From Flavobacterium psychrophilum DSM 3660 = ATCC 49418 (GTDB taxonomy: Bacteria > Bacteroidota > Bacteroidia > Flavobacteriales > Flavobacteriaceae), in contig NZ_MUHE01000011.1 of NCBI RefSeq assembly GCF_002217405.1, positions 1-32,360 on the forward strand: a stretch of DNA of 32,360 nt, in the 5' to 3' direction. A program made the translations under genes and the position numbers. This document shows positions 17,334-25,105 of the stretch, in pieces (position 1 is the stretch's first letter; every line of letters begins with the position of its first letter). Below the pieces are notes generated by a model. The model had not been told where the DNA came from. It searched no databases and saw only the letters and a list, made by a program, of their open reading frames with translations.

Positions 17334-17885
17334 TTGAGCAAAAAAAAGTTTATCTCAGAAGTTTTTAAATCAGGAGGAACCATTGGTGCTTTGTCGCCAA
17401 GTTCCTCTTTTCTTGCCAAAAAGATGCTAAAACCTATTCATTTTGATACTGCAAATTGCATCGTCGAATTCGGAGCAGGAACAGGGATTTTTACACATAA
17501 ATTATTAGAAAAAATGAATCCGAATGCCCTATTGTTAGCATTCGAAATAAATACTGCTTTTTATGAAGAGCTAATAAAAATAAAAGACAAGAGATTGGTT
17601 GTTATTAATGATAGCGCCGAAAAAATAGAACATTATTTAAAGGTTAACCACAAAGAAAAAGCAGATTATATAATTTCTTCCTTACCATTTGCTATGATTC
17701 CAGACGAAGTGGTAGAGGGAATTTTAAAAAATTCATTTAAGGTATTGTCAGAAAAAGGAAAGTATATCCAGTTTCAATATTCATTAAATGCTTTATCAAA
17801 GCTAAAATCTCTTTACAGGAAAGTAAAAATTAATTTTACTTTTCTAAACCTTCCTCCTGCATTTGTATTTGACTGTGGGAAATAA
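17334..17885 (+). CDS. Class I SAM-dependent methyltransferase (phospholipid/rRNA methylase-like)
   Basis: This 183-residue protein has a Rossmann methyltransferase fold: motif I EFGAGTG at residues 45-51, an acidic strand end AFEIN (69-73), and SSLPF at 115-119 in the motif IV position. The N-terminal SEVFKSGGTIGALSPSS segment resembles phospholipid N-methyltransferases (PmtA type) and KsgA-like enzymes, so the substrate could be phosphatidylethanolamine or another lipid or small molecule; it cannot be fixed from sequence. The chosen start is TTG at 17334, because the next in-frame ATG would remove the conserved N-terminus. It begins 10 bp after the dipeptidase stop and ends before a clear terminator. 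Confidence 0.85.
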   Translation: MSKKKFISEVFKSGGTIGALSPSSSFLAKKMLKPIHFDTANCIVEFGAGTGIFTHKLLEKMNPNALLLAFEINTAFYEELIKIKDKRLVVINDSAEKIEHYLKVNHKEKADYIISSLPFAMIPDEVVEGILKNSFKVLSEKGKYIQFQYSLNALSKLKSLYRKVKINFTFLNLPPAFVFDCGK

Positions 17886-17901
17886 ATCAAACTAAAAAAA
17901 T

Positions 17902-17936
17902 TGGATGTAGCAATTAGGTTTACATCCAGTTTTTAT
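17902..17936 (+). terminator. Rho-independent terminator of the dipeptidase-methyltransferase unit
   Basis: TGGATGTA (17902-17909) pairs with TACATCCA (17921-17928), followed by GTTTTTAT. It lies 17 bp after the methyltransferase stop codon. Confidence 0.8.
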
Positions 17937-18157
17937 AATTCTTGGTTAGGACTAAATTCGATTAATTTCAAATCTAATGTTTATCTATATAGACCAGTTT
18001 TTGTATAAAGACAAAAGATATATAACTGTTTTTTTTAAATATTTTAGGATATAAATATTTGTCTGTTAGTTTGTTGTAAAAAAAATCGCTTCTTCTTAAA
18101 ATTATTGTTTAAGGGCTTCTGTGCACAGCAGTTGCAATTAAATAACTGGTATTTTTC

Positions 18158-18325
18158 TTTAATACCATTTTGTAAAAAAAAAAACACACACGCTAGTATT
18201 TGTTGCGGATATTATTATTTCCAAGACAGGAATCTCATTAAGTCATTCAGATTATGAGATTGCTCGTTCCTTGGTATAAACGGCGTTTATTATTTTGGTA
18301 AATTGAATAATAAAAGGGCATAATA
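18158..18325. repeat. Copy 1 of a 168-bp dispersed palindromic element
   Basis: The left end TTTAATACCATTTT and right end AAAAGGGCATAATA form a degenerate terminal inverted repeat. The centre holds a hairpin: left arm CCAAGACAGGAATCTCAT (18221-18238), loop containing CATTCAGATT (18244-18253), right arm starting ATGAGATTGCTCGTTCC (from 18254). Copy 2 (19801-19967) shares ends, loop, right arm and length (167 bp), and copy 3 is cut at the window's right edge. It encodes no protein, so it resembles a MITE or REP-like element moved by an enzyme encoded elsewhere. Confidence 0.7.
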
Positions 18326-18527
18326 AATAATTCTAATGGTTACAGATATAAAAAATAATGCTAAAAGAGGCAATAAATTATTTTCGTCATGTAAAAAATA
18401 AAGGCTTTTGTTCGAATGAAATTTAAGTGTATAAAAACCTATCAATCAGTTTGTTGAATTTAATTAGTTGATGAGCTAAATTTATAAATATATTCATTCA
18501 ATTAAAACAATATCAAAAAATTGGCGT

Positions 18528-18535
18528 TAAATTTG
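18528..18535 (+). promoter_or_regulatory. Bacteroidetes -7 promoter motif for the DUF4407 gene
   Basis: TAAATTTG is an exact TAnnTTTG match, 29 bp upstream of the start codon. No TTG is correctly spaced upstream. Confidence 0.5.
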
Positions 18536-18563
18536 TATATCATCAATCAAATCAAAATCGATC

Positions 18564-19664
18564 ATGTTAAAACGTTTTTTTATTCTGTGTTCCGGCTCAG
18601 ATAGGGATTTACTTTCCACCTGCTCCGAAGGCGAACAAACCAAGTATGCTGGTATTGGCGCAACTGTTTTTTTTACGGCTATTATGGCTTTTCTGGCTAG
18701 TAGTTATGCGCTTTTTACCGTTTTCGATGATGTTTTTGCGGCAAGTTTTTTTGGATTTATTTGGGGTTTACTCATCTTCAATCTCGACCGATTTATTGTT
18801 TCTACCATCAGAAAACGTGACCAACTAAAGAACGAATTTCTGCAAGCAATGCCACGAATCGTTTTAGCCATTATTATTGCCATTGTAATTTCGAAACCAT
18901 TAGAAATTAAAATTTTCGAAAAAGAGATAAATACTGTTTTATTAAAAGAGAAAAATCAATTGGCTATGGCCAATAAAAAACAAGTTTCAGATTATTTTAA
19001 ATCCGATTTAGATAAAAATAAATCTGAAATAGATAGTTTGAAATCTCAGATTTCTAAAAAAGAAAAAGAGGTAAATGCTTATTATCAGACCTATATTGCA
19101 GAAGCAGAAGGAACTGCTGGCACAAAAAAATTAGGTAAAGGCCCTGTTTTTAAAGAAAAAATAGCAAAGCATGATTTAGCAAAAAAAGAGTTAGATACTT
19201 TGCAAAAGCACAATTTGGTTAAAATTGCCGAAAAAGAGAAGAAATCTAAAACACTACAAACCGATTTAGATAAAAAGATAACCGAAACACAACCCATTAT
19301 TGATAGTTTCGACGGTTTGATGGCTCGAATAAATGCGTTAGGGAAATTACCATCGCTTCCGTCATTTTTTATTATGCTTTTGTTTTTGGCAATTGAAACC
19401 TCTCCAATCATTGCTAAATTATTATCTCCAAAAGGAGAATATGATTATAAATTAGCAGATAACGATACGGCTCTAAAAGCACATATCGAACAAAATGATT
19501 ATCAGCGAAAACTTCAAATACAAACAGACGCTTCTATTTATGATAAAATTTATGCCGATATAAAAGACGAAAAAGCCCTTTACGAATACAAAAAAAAAGG
19601 AGCTATCGAACTGCTAAGACTACAGTCGGATAGTTATATCGAAAAACAAAAAAAAATTATGTAA
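18564..19664 (+). CDS. DUF4407 membrane protein with a long coiled coil
   Basis: This 366-residue protein has four predicted membrane segments at about residues 30-53, 58-80, 98-118 and 266-287. Between the third and fourth lies a charged coiled-coil region (about 118-250) rich in Lys, Glu and Leu. The segment GFIWGLLIFNLDRFIVSTIRK and the closing FLAIETSPIIAKLLSPKGEYD are, as I recall, the conserved blocks of DUF4407. The family has no established function. No signal peptide is seen, and the protein should sit in the inner membrane. The gene stands alone between 678-bp and 420-bp intergenic regions, each with one copy of the same repeat element, and has its own -7 box. No clear terminator follows. 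Confidence 0.85.
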   Translation: MLKRFFILCSGSDRDLLSTCSEGEQTKYAGIGATVFFTAIMAFLASSYALFTVFDDVFAASFFGFIWGLLIFNLDRFIVSTIRKRDQLKNEFLQAMPRIVLAIIIAIVISKPLEIKIFEKEINTVLLKEKNQLAMANKKQVSDYFKSDLDKNKSEIDSLKSQISKKEKEVNAYYQTYIAEAEGTAGTKKLGKGPVFKEKIAKHDLAKKELDTLQKHNLVKIAEKEKKSKTLQTDLDKKITETQPIIDSFDGLMARINALGKLPSLPSFFIMLLFLAIETSPIIAKLLSPKGEYDYKLADNDTALKAHIEQNDYQRKLQIQTDASIYDKIYADIKDEKALYEYKKKGAIELLRLQSDSYIEKQKKIM

Positions 19665-19800
19665 TTGGTTTTTAAACAGATAAAAAACAGTAATTGCTTT
19701 TGCGAAAAATTTTGCCAGTAAATAATATCACTCAAAGCAGTATTGGTAATTCAGGAAAACGCTTTTGTTCTTCGATCTGGCGATAGCTAATTTCTTTGTT

Positions 19801-19967
19801 ATAATACCATTTTATTCTTCGATTTATTTGAAATAATAAATGCACGGTTACTATTGTGAGGCATCAAAAATCCTATCAAGGCATTCAGATTGTGAGAATC
19901 CTCGCTACTCTGGATGACAATGTGCAAACCAAATATTACAGTATTTTAAAATTAAAACGGTATAATA
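19801..19967. repeat. Copy 2 of the 168-bp dispersed palindromic element
   Basis: The ends ATAATACCATTTTA and AAAACGGTATAATA match as inverted repeats at 11 of 13 positions. The shared core is CATTCAGATT at 19882-19891, followed by GTGAGAATCCTCGCTACTC and then GGATGACAAT. It matches copy 1 in order, spacing, orientation and length, with many substitutions, so both copies are old or evolve freely. Confidence 0.7.
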
Positions 19968-20032
19968 TTGTAGTTGGGGTTAGTTTTTAAAAAATAACGG
20001 CATTTGTCTACAATAAAAATCATATTATTCCT

Positions 20033-20040
20033 TAATTTTG
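20033..20040 (+). promoter_or_regulatory. Bacteroidetes -7 promoter motif for the aminopeptidase gene
   Basis: TAATTTTG is an exact TAnnTTTG match, 45 bp upstream of the start codon. A TTG at 20004-20006 gives a 26-bp spacer, slightly longer than usual. Confidence 0.5.
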
Positions 20041-20084
20041 ATTTCAAATTAACTAACAATCTAAAAATATAATAATTTAAAACC

Positions 20085-21377
20085 ATGAAATACCATCAAA
20101 TAGATTCTCAGCTTTTCATCAAAAACAGAGCGAAGTTTATAGCTCAGATGAAACCTAATAGTGTAGCTATTTTCAATTCGAATGATATATATCCAGTTTC
20201 TGCCGATAGTACATTGCCATTTGCGCAACATCGCGATATATTTTATCTGTCTGGAGTAGATCAAGAAGAAAGTGTGTTGTTGCTTTTTCCCGATGCACCT
20301 TACGAGCATCTTAAGCAAATTTTATTCCTAAAAGAAACCAGCGAACATATTGCCATTTGGGAAGGCGAGAAGCTAACTAAAGATCGTGCTTTTGAAGTTT
20401 CTGGTATAAAAAGTGTAATTTGGTTGCAAGATTTTCATAAAACATTAAAAGAAATAATGGCTTACGCCGAAACAATGTACATTAATACAAATGAACATTA
20501 TCGTGCAACTATTGAAACCGAAACCCGTGAATCTCGTTTTATTAAATGGTGGAAAGAAAATTATCCTGCACACAAAGTAGAAAAATCTAATCCTATCCTG
20601 CAGCGCATTCGTTCTATCAAAGAAAGCGAAGAATTAGATTTGATGCAAGAAGCTTGTAATATTACCGAAAAAGGTTTTCGACGTTTGCTTTCATTCGTTA
20701 AACCAAACGTTATGGAATATGAGATTGAAGCCGAACTGATGCACGAATTTCTTAGAAATCGTTCTAAAGGGTTTGCTTACACGCCAATTATTGCTTCGGG
20801 AAACAACGGAAATGTCTTACATTATATAGAGAACAACCAGCCATGTAAAGAAGGTGATTTAATTTTGCTTGATGTAGGTGCCGAGTATGCTAATTATTCT
20901 AGCGATATGACCAGAATGATTCCTGTTTCGGGTCGATTTACAAACAGGCAAAAAGCAGTTTACAATGCAGTTTTAAATGTAAAAAATGAAGCTACAAAAA
21001 TGCTTACGCCAGGAACTTTATGGAAGCCTTATCAGGTTGAAGTGGGCAAAATTATGACTTCAGAATTACTTGGTTTAGGCTTGCTAGATAAAGCTGATGT
21101 GCAAAACGAAAACCCAGAATGGCCAGCATACAAAAAATATTTTATGCACGGAACATCGCACCACATGGGGTTAGACACCCACGATTACGGATTGTTGCAC
21201 GAACCTATGAAAGCCAATATGGTATTTACTGTCGAGCCAGGTATTTATATACCAGCCGAAGGTTTCGGAATTCGATTAGAAGATGATCTTATTATTCAAG
21301 AAAAAGGAGAACCTTTTAACTTAATGAAAAATATTCCTATTGAAGTAGAGGAGATAGAGAGTTTGATGAATTCGTAA
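20085..21377 (+). CDS. Aminopeptidase P (M24B family)
   Basis: This 430-residue cytoplasmic metallopeptidase removes N-terminal residues preceding proline. The N-terminal creatinase-like domain (about 1-170) includes HRDIFYLSGVDQ. The pita-bread catalytic domain supplies all five metal ligands: Asp263 (LLDVGAEY), Asp274 (SSDMTR), His359 (HGTSHHMGL), Glu384 (VEPGIY) and Glu399 (RLEDD). Length and motifs match bacterial PepP. It is a single-gene unit with a -7 box before it and a terminator after it. Confidence 0.95.
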   Translation: MKYHQIDSQLFIKNRAKFIAQMKPNSVAIFNSNDIYPVSADSTLPFAQHRDIFYLSGVDQEESVLLLFPDAPYEHLKQILFLKETSEHIAIWEGEKLTKDRAFEVSGIKSVIWLQDFHKTLKEIMAYAETMYINTNEHYRATIETETRESRFIKWWKENYPAHKVEKSNPILQRIRSIKESEELDLMQEACNITEKGFRRLLSFVKPNVMEYEIEAELMHEFLRNRSKGFAYTPIIASGNNGNVLHYIENNQPCKEGDLILLDVGAEYANYSSDMTRMIPVSGRFTNRQKAVYNAVLNVKNEATKMLTPGTLWKPYQVEVGKIMTSELLGLGLLDKADVQNENPEWPAYKKYFMHGTSHHMGLDTHDYGLLHEPMKANMVFTVEPGIYIPAEGFGIRLEDDLIIQEKGEPFNLMKNIPIEVEEIESLMNS

Positions 21378-21394
21378 TTTTTATCATAAGTTTT

Positions 21395-21430
21395 AAAACG
21401 GTTTACAGCAATGTAAGCCGTTTTTATTTT
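21395..21430 (+). terminator. Rho-independent terminator of the aminopeptidase gene
   Basis: AAACGGTTTAC (21396-21406) pairs with GTAAGCCGTTT (21413-21423) with one G-U pair, followed by TTATTTTT. It lies 20 bp after the stop codon. Confidence 0.85.
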
Positions 21431-21476
21431 TAAATAGATGCTCAAAAAAATAATTCGTAAATTATTCATTAAAGCC

Positions 21477-21484
21477 TACTTTTG
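21477..21484 (+). promoter_or_regulatory. Bacteroidetes -7 motif immediately before the hydrolase start
   Basis: TACTTTTG is an exact TAnnTTTG match that ends two bases before the first ATG of the hydrolase gene. Transcription would start at or within the first codons, so translation may begin on a leaderless mRNA at the second ATG (21490). Confidence 0.5.
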
Positions 21485-21486
21485 CA

Positions 21487-22272
21487 ATGATGAATAATTT
21501 ACGCTACAAAAACACAAAAATCTCTTATTCCGATGTTGGAAAAGGAATTGCTATTGTTTTGCTTCATGGTTTTCTTGAGAATTCGACTATGTGGGATTCT
21601 TATATCTCATCATTTGCAGCAAACTATCGGATTATAACTATCGATTTATTAGGCCACGGAAAATCCGAATGTTTGGGGTATGTGCATACAATGGAAGACC
21701 AAGCTGATATGGTTTATAGCGTTTTGCGACACTTAAAAATTAAAAAATCTATTTTCGTAGGCCATTCTATGGGGGGTTATATTGCTTTGGCTTTTGCCGA
21801 ATTATATCCAGAAAACACCAATGGATTCGTCTTGTTAAACTCGACCACTTATGCCGATGACCATGAGCGAAAAATAAATAGAAATCGAGCCATAAAAATG
21901 GCACACAAGGAATATGCTTCTTTAGTGCAAATATCTATTGCAAATTTATTTAGTATTAACAATCGGGAAAATCTTATATCTGAAATAAATCAGGTAAAAA
22001 CCGAAGCGCTAAAAACTCCTTTGCAAGGATATATCGCAGCTCAGGAAGGTATGAAACTTAGAAAAAACAAAGAACATTTATTGCATCTTACCACATATCC
22101 TAAACTGCTTATTCTTGGCAAAAAAGACGGCGTGCTTAACTACGAGGAAAACATCAAACAAATTGAAGGTACTAATGTGCAACTAGTTTTTTTTCCTGAC
22201 GGTCACATGAGTCATATTGAAAATCGTGATCAATTAGAGAAAATATTGTTCGATTTTTTTAAGAAGTATTAG
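21487..22272 (+). CDS. Alpha/beta hydrolase
   Basis: This 261-residue hydrolase has an oxyanion-hole segment LLHGFLENSTMW (about 25-36), a nucleophile elbow VGHSMGG with Ser94, an acid in LGKKDGVLNY, and a catalytic histidine in DGHMSH (His240 most likely). It lacks a signal peptide and should be cytoplasmic. The closest named relatives are esterases and proline iminopeptidase-like enzymes, but the substrate is not evident. Two adjacent ATG codons (21487 and 21490) are possible starts. The stop codon interlocks with that of the convergent nuclease gene, and no terminator separates them. Confidence 0.9.
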   Translation: MMNNLRYKNTKISYSDVGKGIAIVLLHGFLENSTMWDSYISSFAANYRIITIDLLGHGKSECLGYVHTMEDQADMVYSVLRHLKIKKSIFVGHSMGGYIALAFAELYPENTNGFVLLNSTTYADDHERKINRNRAIKMAHKEYASLVQISIANLFSINNRENLISEINQVKTEALKTPLQGYIAAQEGMKLRKNKEHLLHLTTYPKLLILGKKDGVLNYEENIKQIEGTNVQLVFFPDGHMSHIENRDQLEKILFDFFKKY

Positions 22273-25037
22273 ATTGTTTTTTCTTCAAAAGGAATCTCAA
22301 TATTCAAAATTTCGTTAATTAAAATAATAATTTCAGTTTTAAAATGTTCTAGGATTTCAGAATTTATATTGATTAAAATTTCTTTGCCTTGCTTTATTCC
22401 AAAGGGCAAAAATCCTCCTTTCATGTTTTTAAATGAGATGATTCCGGCTTCTATTTCTAAACCATTTGCTTGTTTTTCATACATAAAAGCATAGCAGAGT
22501 AATTGAATAATTTTGTCGTTTTTTATGTCTAAAGTTAGCCCGTTCCAGTCTTTTAGCTGAACACTATTTTTTTCTACTTTTCCAGTTTTGTAGTCTATAA
22601 TTCGAATTTTATTGTTTCTAATTTCTATTCGATCTACATTTCCAGCAATTTTTATTGGAAAAGGCAAGCTATTGTCTTCTAAGATTCTTTCCAGAGGTGT
22701 TTCTAATGCCAAGATTTTTACAACATCGCCATTTTCAATTTGCTTTTTTTCTTCAATTAAAAAATTAAAAACATTTCGCTTTGCGACTTCAAAAGCCAAA
22801 AGATTTTTTCCTTTTTTAACTTCTCCTTCTTTATAAATTTCTTTAAATTGTTTGAGTACTTCATCATTGGCAACAGCCAACATTTTGTTCAAATCATCAG
22901 TAGTTAAAAATTTATTGATGATTGGTTTGTATAATGCTTCTAGGGTTTGGTGAATAATTGTTCCTAAAGTATTTAATGCGATATTTTCTTCTACTTCTTC
23001 AGATTCTCGGATAGATAATATTCTTTGAAAATAAAACTGTATCGGATTTCTGATATAAGTCGTTAATGCCGAAGGCGAAAATCCTTTTCCTGTTGCAATT
23101 TCTTTCAATCGTATCATTGCTGATTTTGCTTTTGGAATTACAATTGTTTTCGATGCAATATTTGGTACAACAGGCTGAATGATTTCATGAGTCAAATTGT
23201 GTTTGGGTTGTTTTTCGACTTCTAATTGTGTAATGAAGCGGCTTTTTTCGCCACCATCTAAACCGTCACTTTCGGTGTTATAAAGCAAATAAATATTTTT
23301 CGCACGTTGTAACAAATGGTAAAAATGATACGTGTAAATAGCATCTTTTTCTTTATAAGTGGGTAAGCCTAATTCTCGTTTTACATCATAGGGAATAAAT
23401 GAATTGACGGTTTTTCCTGCAGGAAATTTGCCTTCATTTAGCGAGGTTATGATAACGGTTTCAAAATCTAAAACACGACTTTCTAAAACGCCCATAATTT
23501 GCAATCCAGACAAAGGTTCGCCTTCAAAAGAAACTTCAGCAAGATCGATAACTTGTTTGTAAATGGTATGTAAAGTGTCAATATTCTCGATATATTCATT
23601 TTTAGAACAATACGTGATTAGTTTATTAATGACTTTATATATCGAATACAAAAAGGTTTTTACGACTTTATCTTCTTCTGAAATCGACTCTAGATTAGAT
23701 TTGATAATTAATAATATTTCGCAAATAAGTTCTAATATTTCGATAGGTTTCTGATTCCATTTCTGGAAAAGTAATTCAAAAAGACGGTTCGGATTTTCTT
23801 GAAACGAAACAACTTTTTGATGTGTTATAAACGTATAATTGTTTTTTTTGATGGTATAAATGACCTTAGAGGCATTTACGTACGATTCTATAATTGGATT
23901 CGATAGTACATCTAGCACGTCTTTATAGTAAAAAACATAACTAGATTCGCTTCTATTTAAAGCATTGTTGTGCATTTTAAACAACTTGGCGATCAACAAT
24001 TGGATAGGATTGTTTTTGCTAGAATAGCCCATGGTAATATTCAAACTGCCAACACTTGCTGGTAGAGAATGTAGCATTGGGATAAGCATGTTTTCGTCGC
24101 CAAGTACTAAAGCTACTTTATCTAAAGAAGCATTTGGATTGTCTGAAATTTGCTTGTTGATTATGCCAGAAACAATTTTGGCTTGACCAATGGCTTTTGC
24201 AGTGCCAATAATTTGAATGTTTTTATCTTCAGAAAAATTAGTAGAAACCCACTCGAAAGGATTGGTTTTGTAATGTGACCAAGAACTTTTGAAACGCCTT
24301 ACAAATAATCCCGCATCGTGAGAATAATCGTTTAAAAATACGGCATCTATATCCCAATAAATAGATGCAATATCTTTGGCAATTAGTTGTTGTACGATTT
24401 TTTCTTCCGCCTGATTTAAGGCATTAAAGCCAGCGAAAACAATTTTTTTGTTTTTGAAGGCAGTAATAAATTCCTCAAGATTAGTTACTGCTTCCCTATA
24501 AATTAGGCCCTGATAGCCAATTTCTTTGTTTTTGAGATGCGTATAAAAGGTGTCGTAATACAAAGGAAGTAGTTTCCAGAATTCTAGATAATTATCTATT
24601 AATGTGGTTTTGTCTTCTATTTCGATTCCCCATCGCTTGATGACTTCGATGTCTTGGAGATAGGAAAATACATGTTTCGGATCTAGAAGGTACCGATCAA
24701 TTTCGTTGAAATCTTGTAATAATGTTTTGCCCCAATTAGAAAACTGTTCGAGTGTTTGTTGCTTTTCTTTTGCTGTTACCGATAAGTAAACGGTATAAAA
24801 TTCGAAAAGTAATTCTATAGAATCTATAGATCGGATATTTGCGATTTCTTGAATAAAGTCTTCTATACTAGTAATTTCTGGTGCAAAAGTAAAATGGGGT
24901 AGTTTTTTTTTAAATGCTTCGAGCAGGAATATTTTAGCTCGTTTGTTGGGTAGAATGATGGTTGTTTCGGAAAGAATTGTGTTTTTTTCCGATAGTAGTT
25001 TGCTAACTAGATTTTCTAAAAAAGTATTGTTTGTCAT
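22269..25037 (-). CDS. AddB-like PD-(D/E)XK nuclease subunit
   Basis: This 922-residue protein combines a degenerate superfamily I helicase-like N-terminal part (TTIILPNKRAKIFLLEAF, then TSLNEGKFPAGK near the middle) with a C-terminal RecB-family nuclease (about 640-920). The nuclease shows GFSPSALTTYIRNPIQFYF, an IHQTLEALY helix, GNVDRIEI and the catalytic DYKTGK. In AddAB complexes such a subunit helps resect double-strand breaks for RecA loading. No Walker A motif is seen near the N-terminus, and the cysteines of the AddB iron-sulfur cluster are absent. The presumed partner, the AddA-like gene, lies 2.8 kb upstream behind kbl and ompA. An AddB role is inferred. Confidence 0.88.
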   Translation of the reverse strand: MTNNTFLENLVSKLLSEKNTILSETTIILPNKRAKIFLLEAFKKKLPHFTFAPEITSIEDFIQEIANIRSIDSIELLFEFYTVYLSVTAKEKQQTLEQFSNWGKTLLQDFNEIDRYLLDPKHVFSYLQDIEVIKRWGIEIEDKTTLIDNYLEFWKLLPLYYDTFYTHLKNKEIGYQGLIYREAVTNLEEFITAFKNKKIVFAGFNALNQAEEKIVQQLIAKDIASIYWDIDAVFLNDYSHDAGLFVRRFKSSWSHYKTNPFEWVSTNFSEDKNIQIIGTAKAIGQAKIVSGIINKQISDNPNASLDKVALVLGDENMLIPMLHSLPASVGSLNITMGYSSKNNPIQLLIAKLFKMHNNALNRSESSYVFYYKDVLDVLSNPIIESYVNASKVIYTIKKNNYTFITHQKVVSFQENPNRLFELLFQKWNQKPIEILELICEILLIIKSNLESISEEDKVVKTFLYSIYKVINKLITYCSKNEYIENIDTLHTIYKQVIDLAEVSFEGEPLSGLQIMGVLESRVLDFETVIITSLNEGKFPAGKTVNSFIPYDVKRELGLPTYKEKDAIYTYHFYHLLQRAKNIYLLYNTESDGLDGGEKSRFITQLEVEKQPKHNLTHEIIQPVVPNIASKTIVIPKAKSAMIRLKEIATGKGFSPSALTTYIRNPIQFYFQRILSIRESEEVEENIALNTLGTIIHQTLEALYKPIINKFLTTDDLNKMLAVANDEVLKQFKEIYKEGEVKKGKNLLAFEVAKRNVFNFLIEEKKQIENGDVVKILALETPLERILEDNSLPFPIKIAGNVDRIEIRNNKIRIIDYKTGKVEKNSVQLKDWNGLTLDIKNDKIIQLLCYAFMYEKQANGLEIEAGIISFKNMKGGFLPFGIKQGKEILININSEILEHFKTEIIILINEILNIEIPFEEKTI

Positions 25038-25054
25038 AGAATATAAATATAAAA

Positions 25055-25082
25055 AAAACGCCCCGAAAAATCGAGGCGTTTT
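25055..25082 (-). terminator. Rho-independent terminator of the ompA-like gene
   Basis: AAAACGCC (25055-25062) pairs with GGCGTTTT (25075-25082). On the minus strand it is followed by eight T. It separates the ompA-like gene from the AddB-like gene. Confidence 0.85.
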
Positions 25083-25105
25083 AGAAATTTATTTTTAAGA
25101 AGTGA

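Larger units (their letters stand above)
17886..18563. other. Long intergenic region upstream of the DUF4407 gene
   Basis: This 678-bp AT-rich stretch has no credible gene on either strand. It holds the terminator of the methyltransferase gene near 17902-17936, one copy of the 168-bp repeat element (18158-18325), and a promoter motif near its right end (18528). I see nothing recognisable in 17940-18157 or 18326-18520. Confidence 0.75.
19665..20084. other. Long intergenic region downstream of the DUF4407 gene
   Basis: This 420-bp stretch has no credible gene. It contains repeat copy 2 (19801-19967) and the pepP promoter motif (20033-20040). I see no strong terminator for the DUF4407 gene; the hairpin of the repeat may serve instead. 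Confidence 0.7.
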
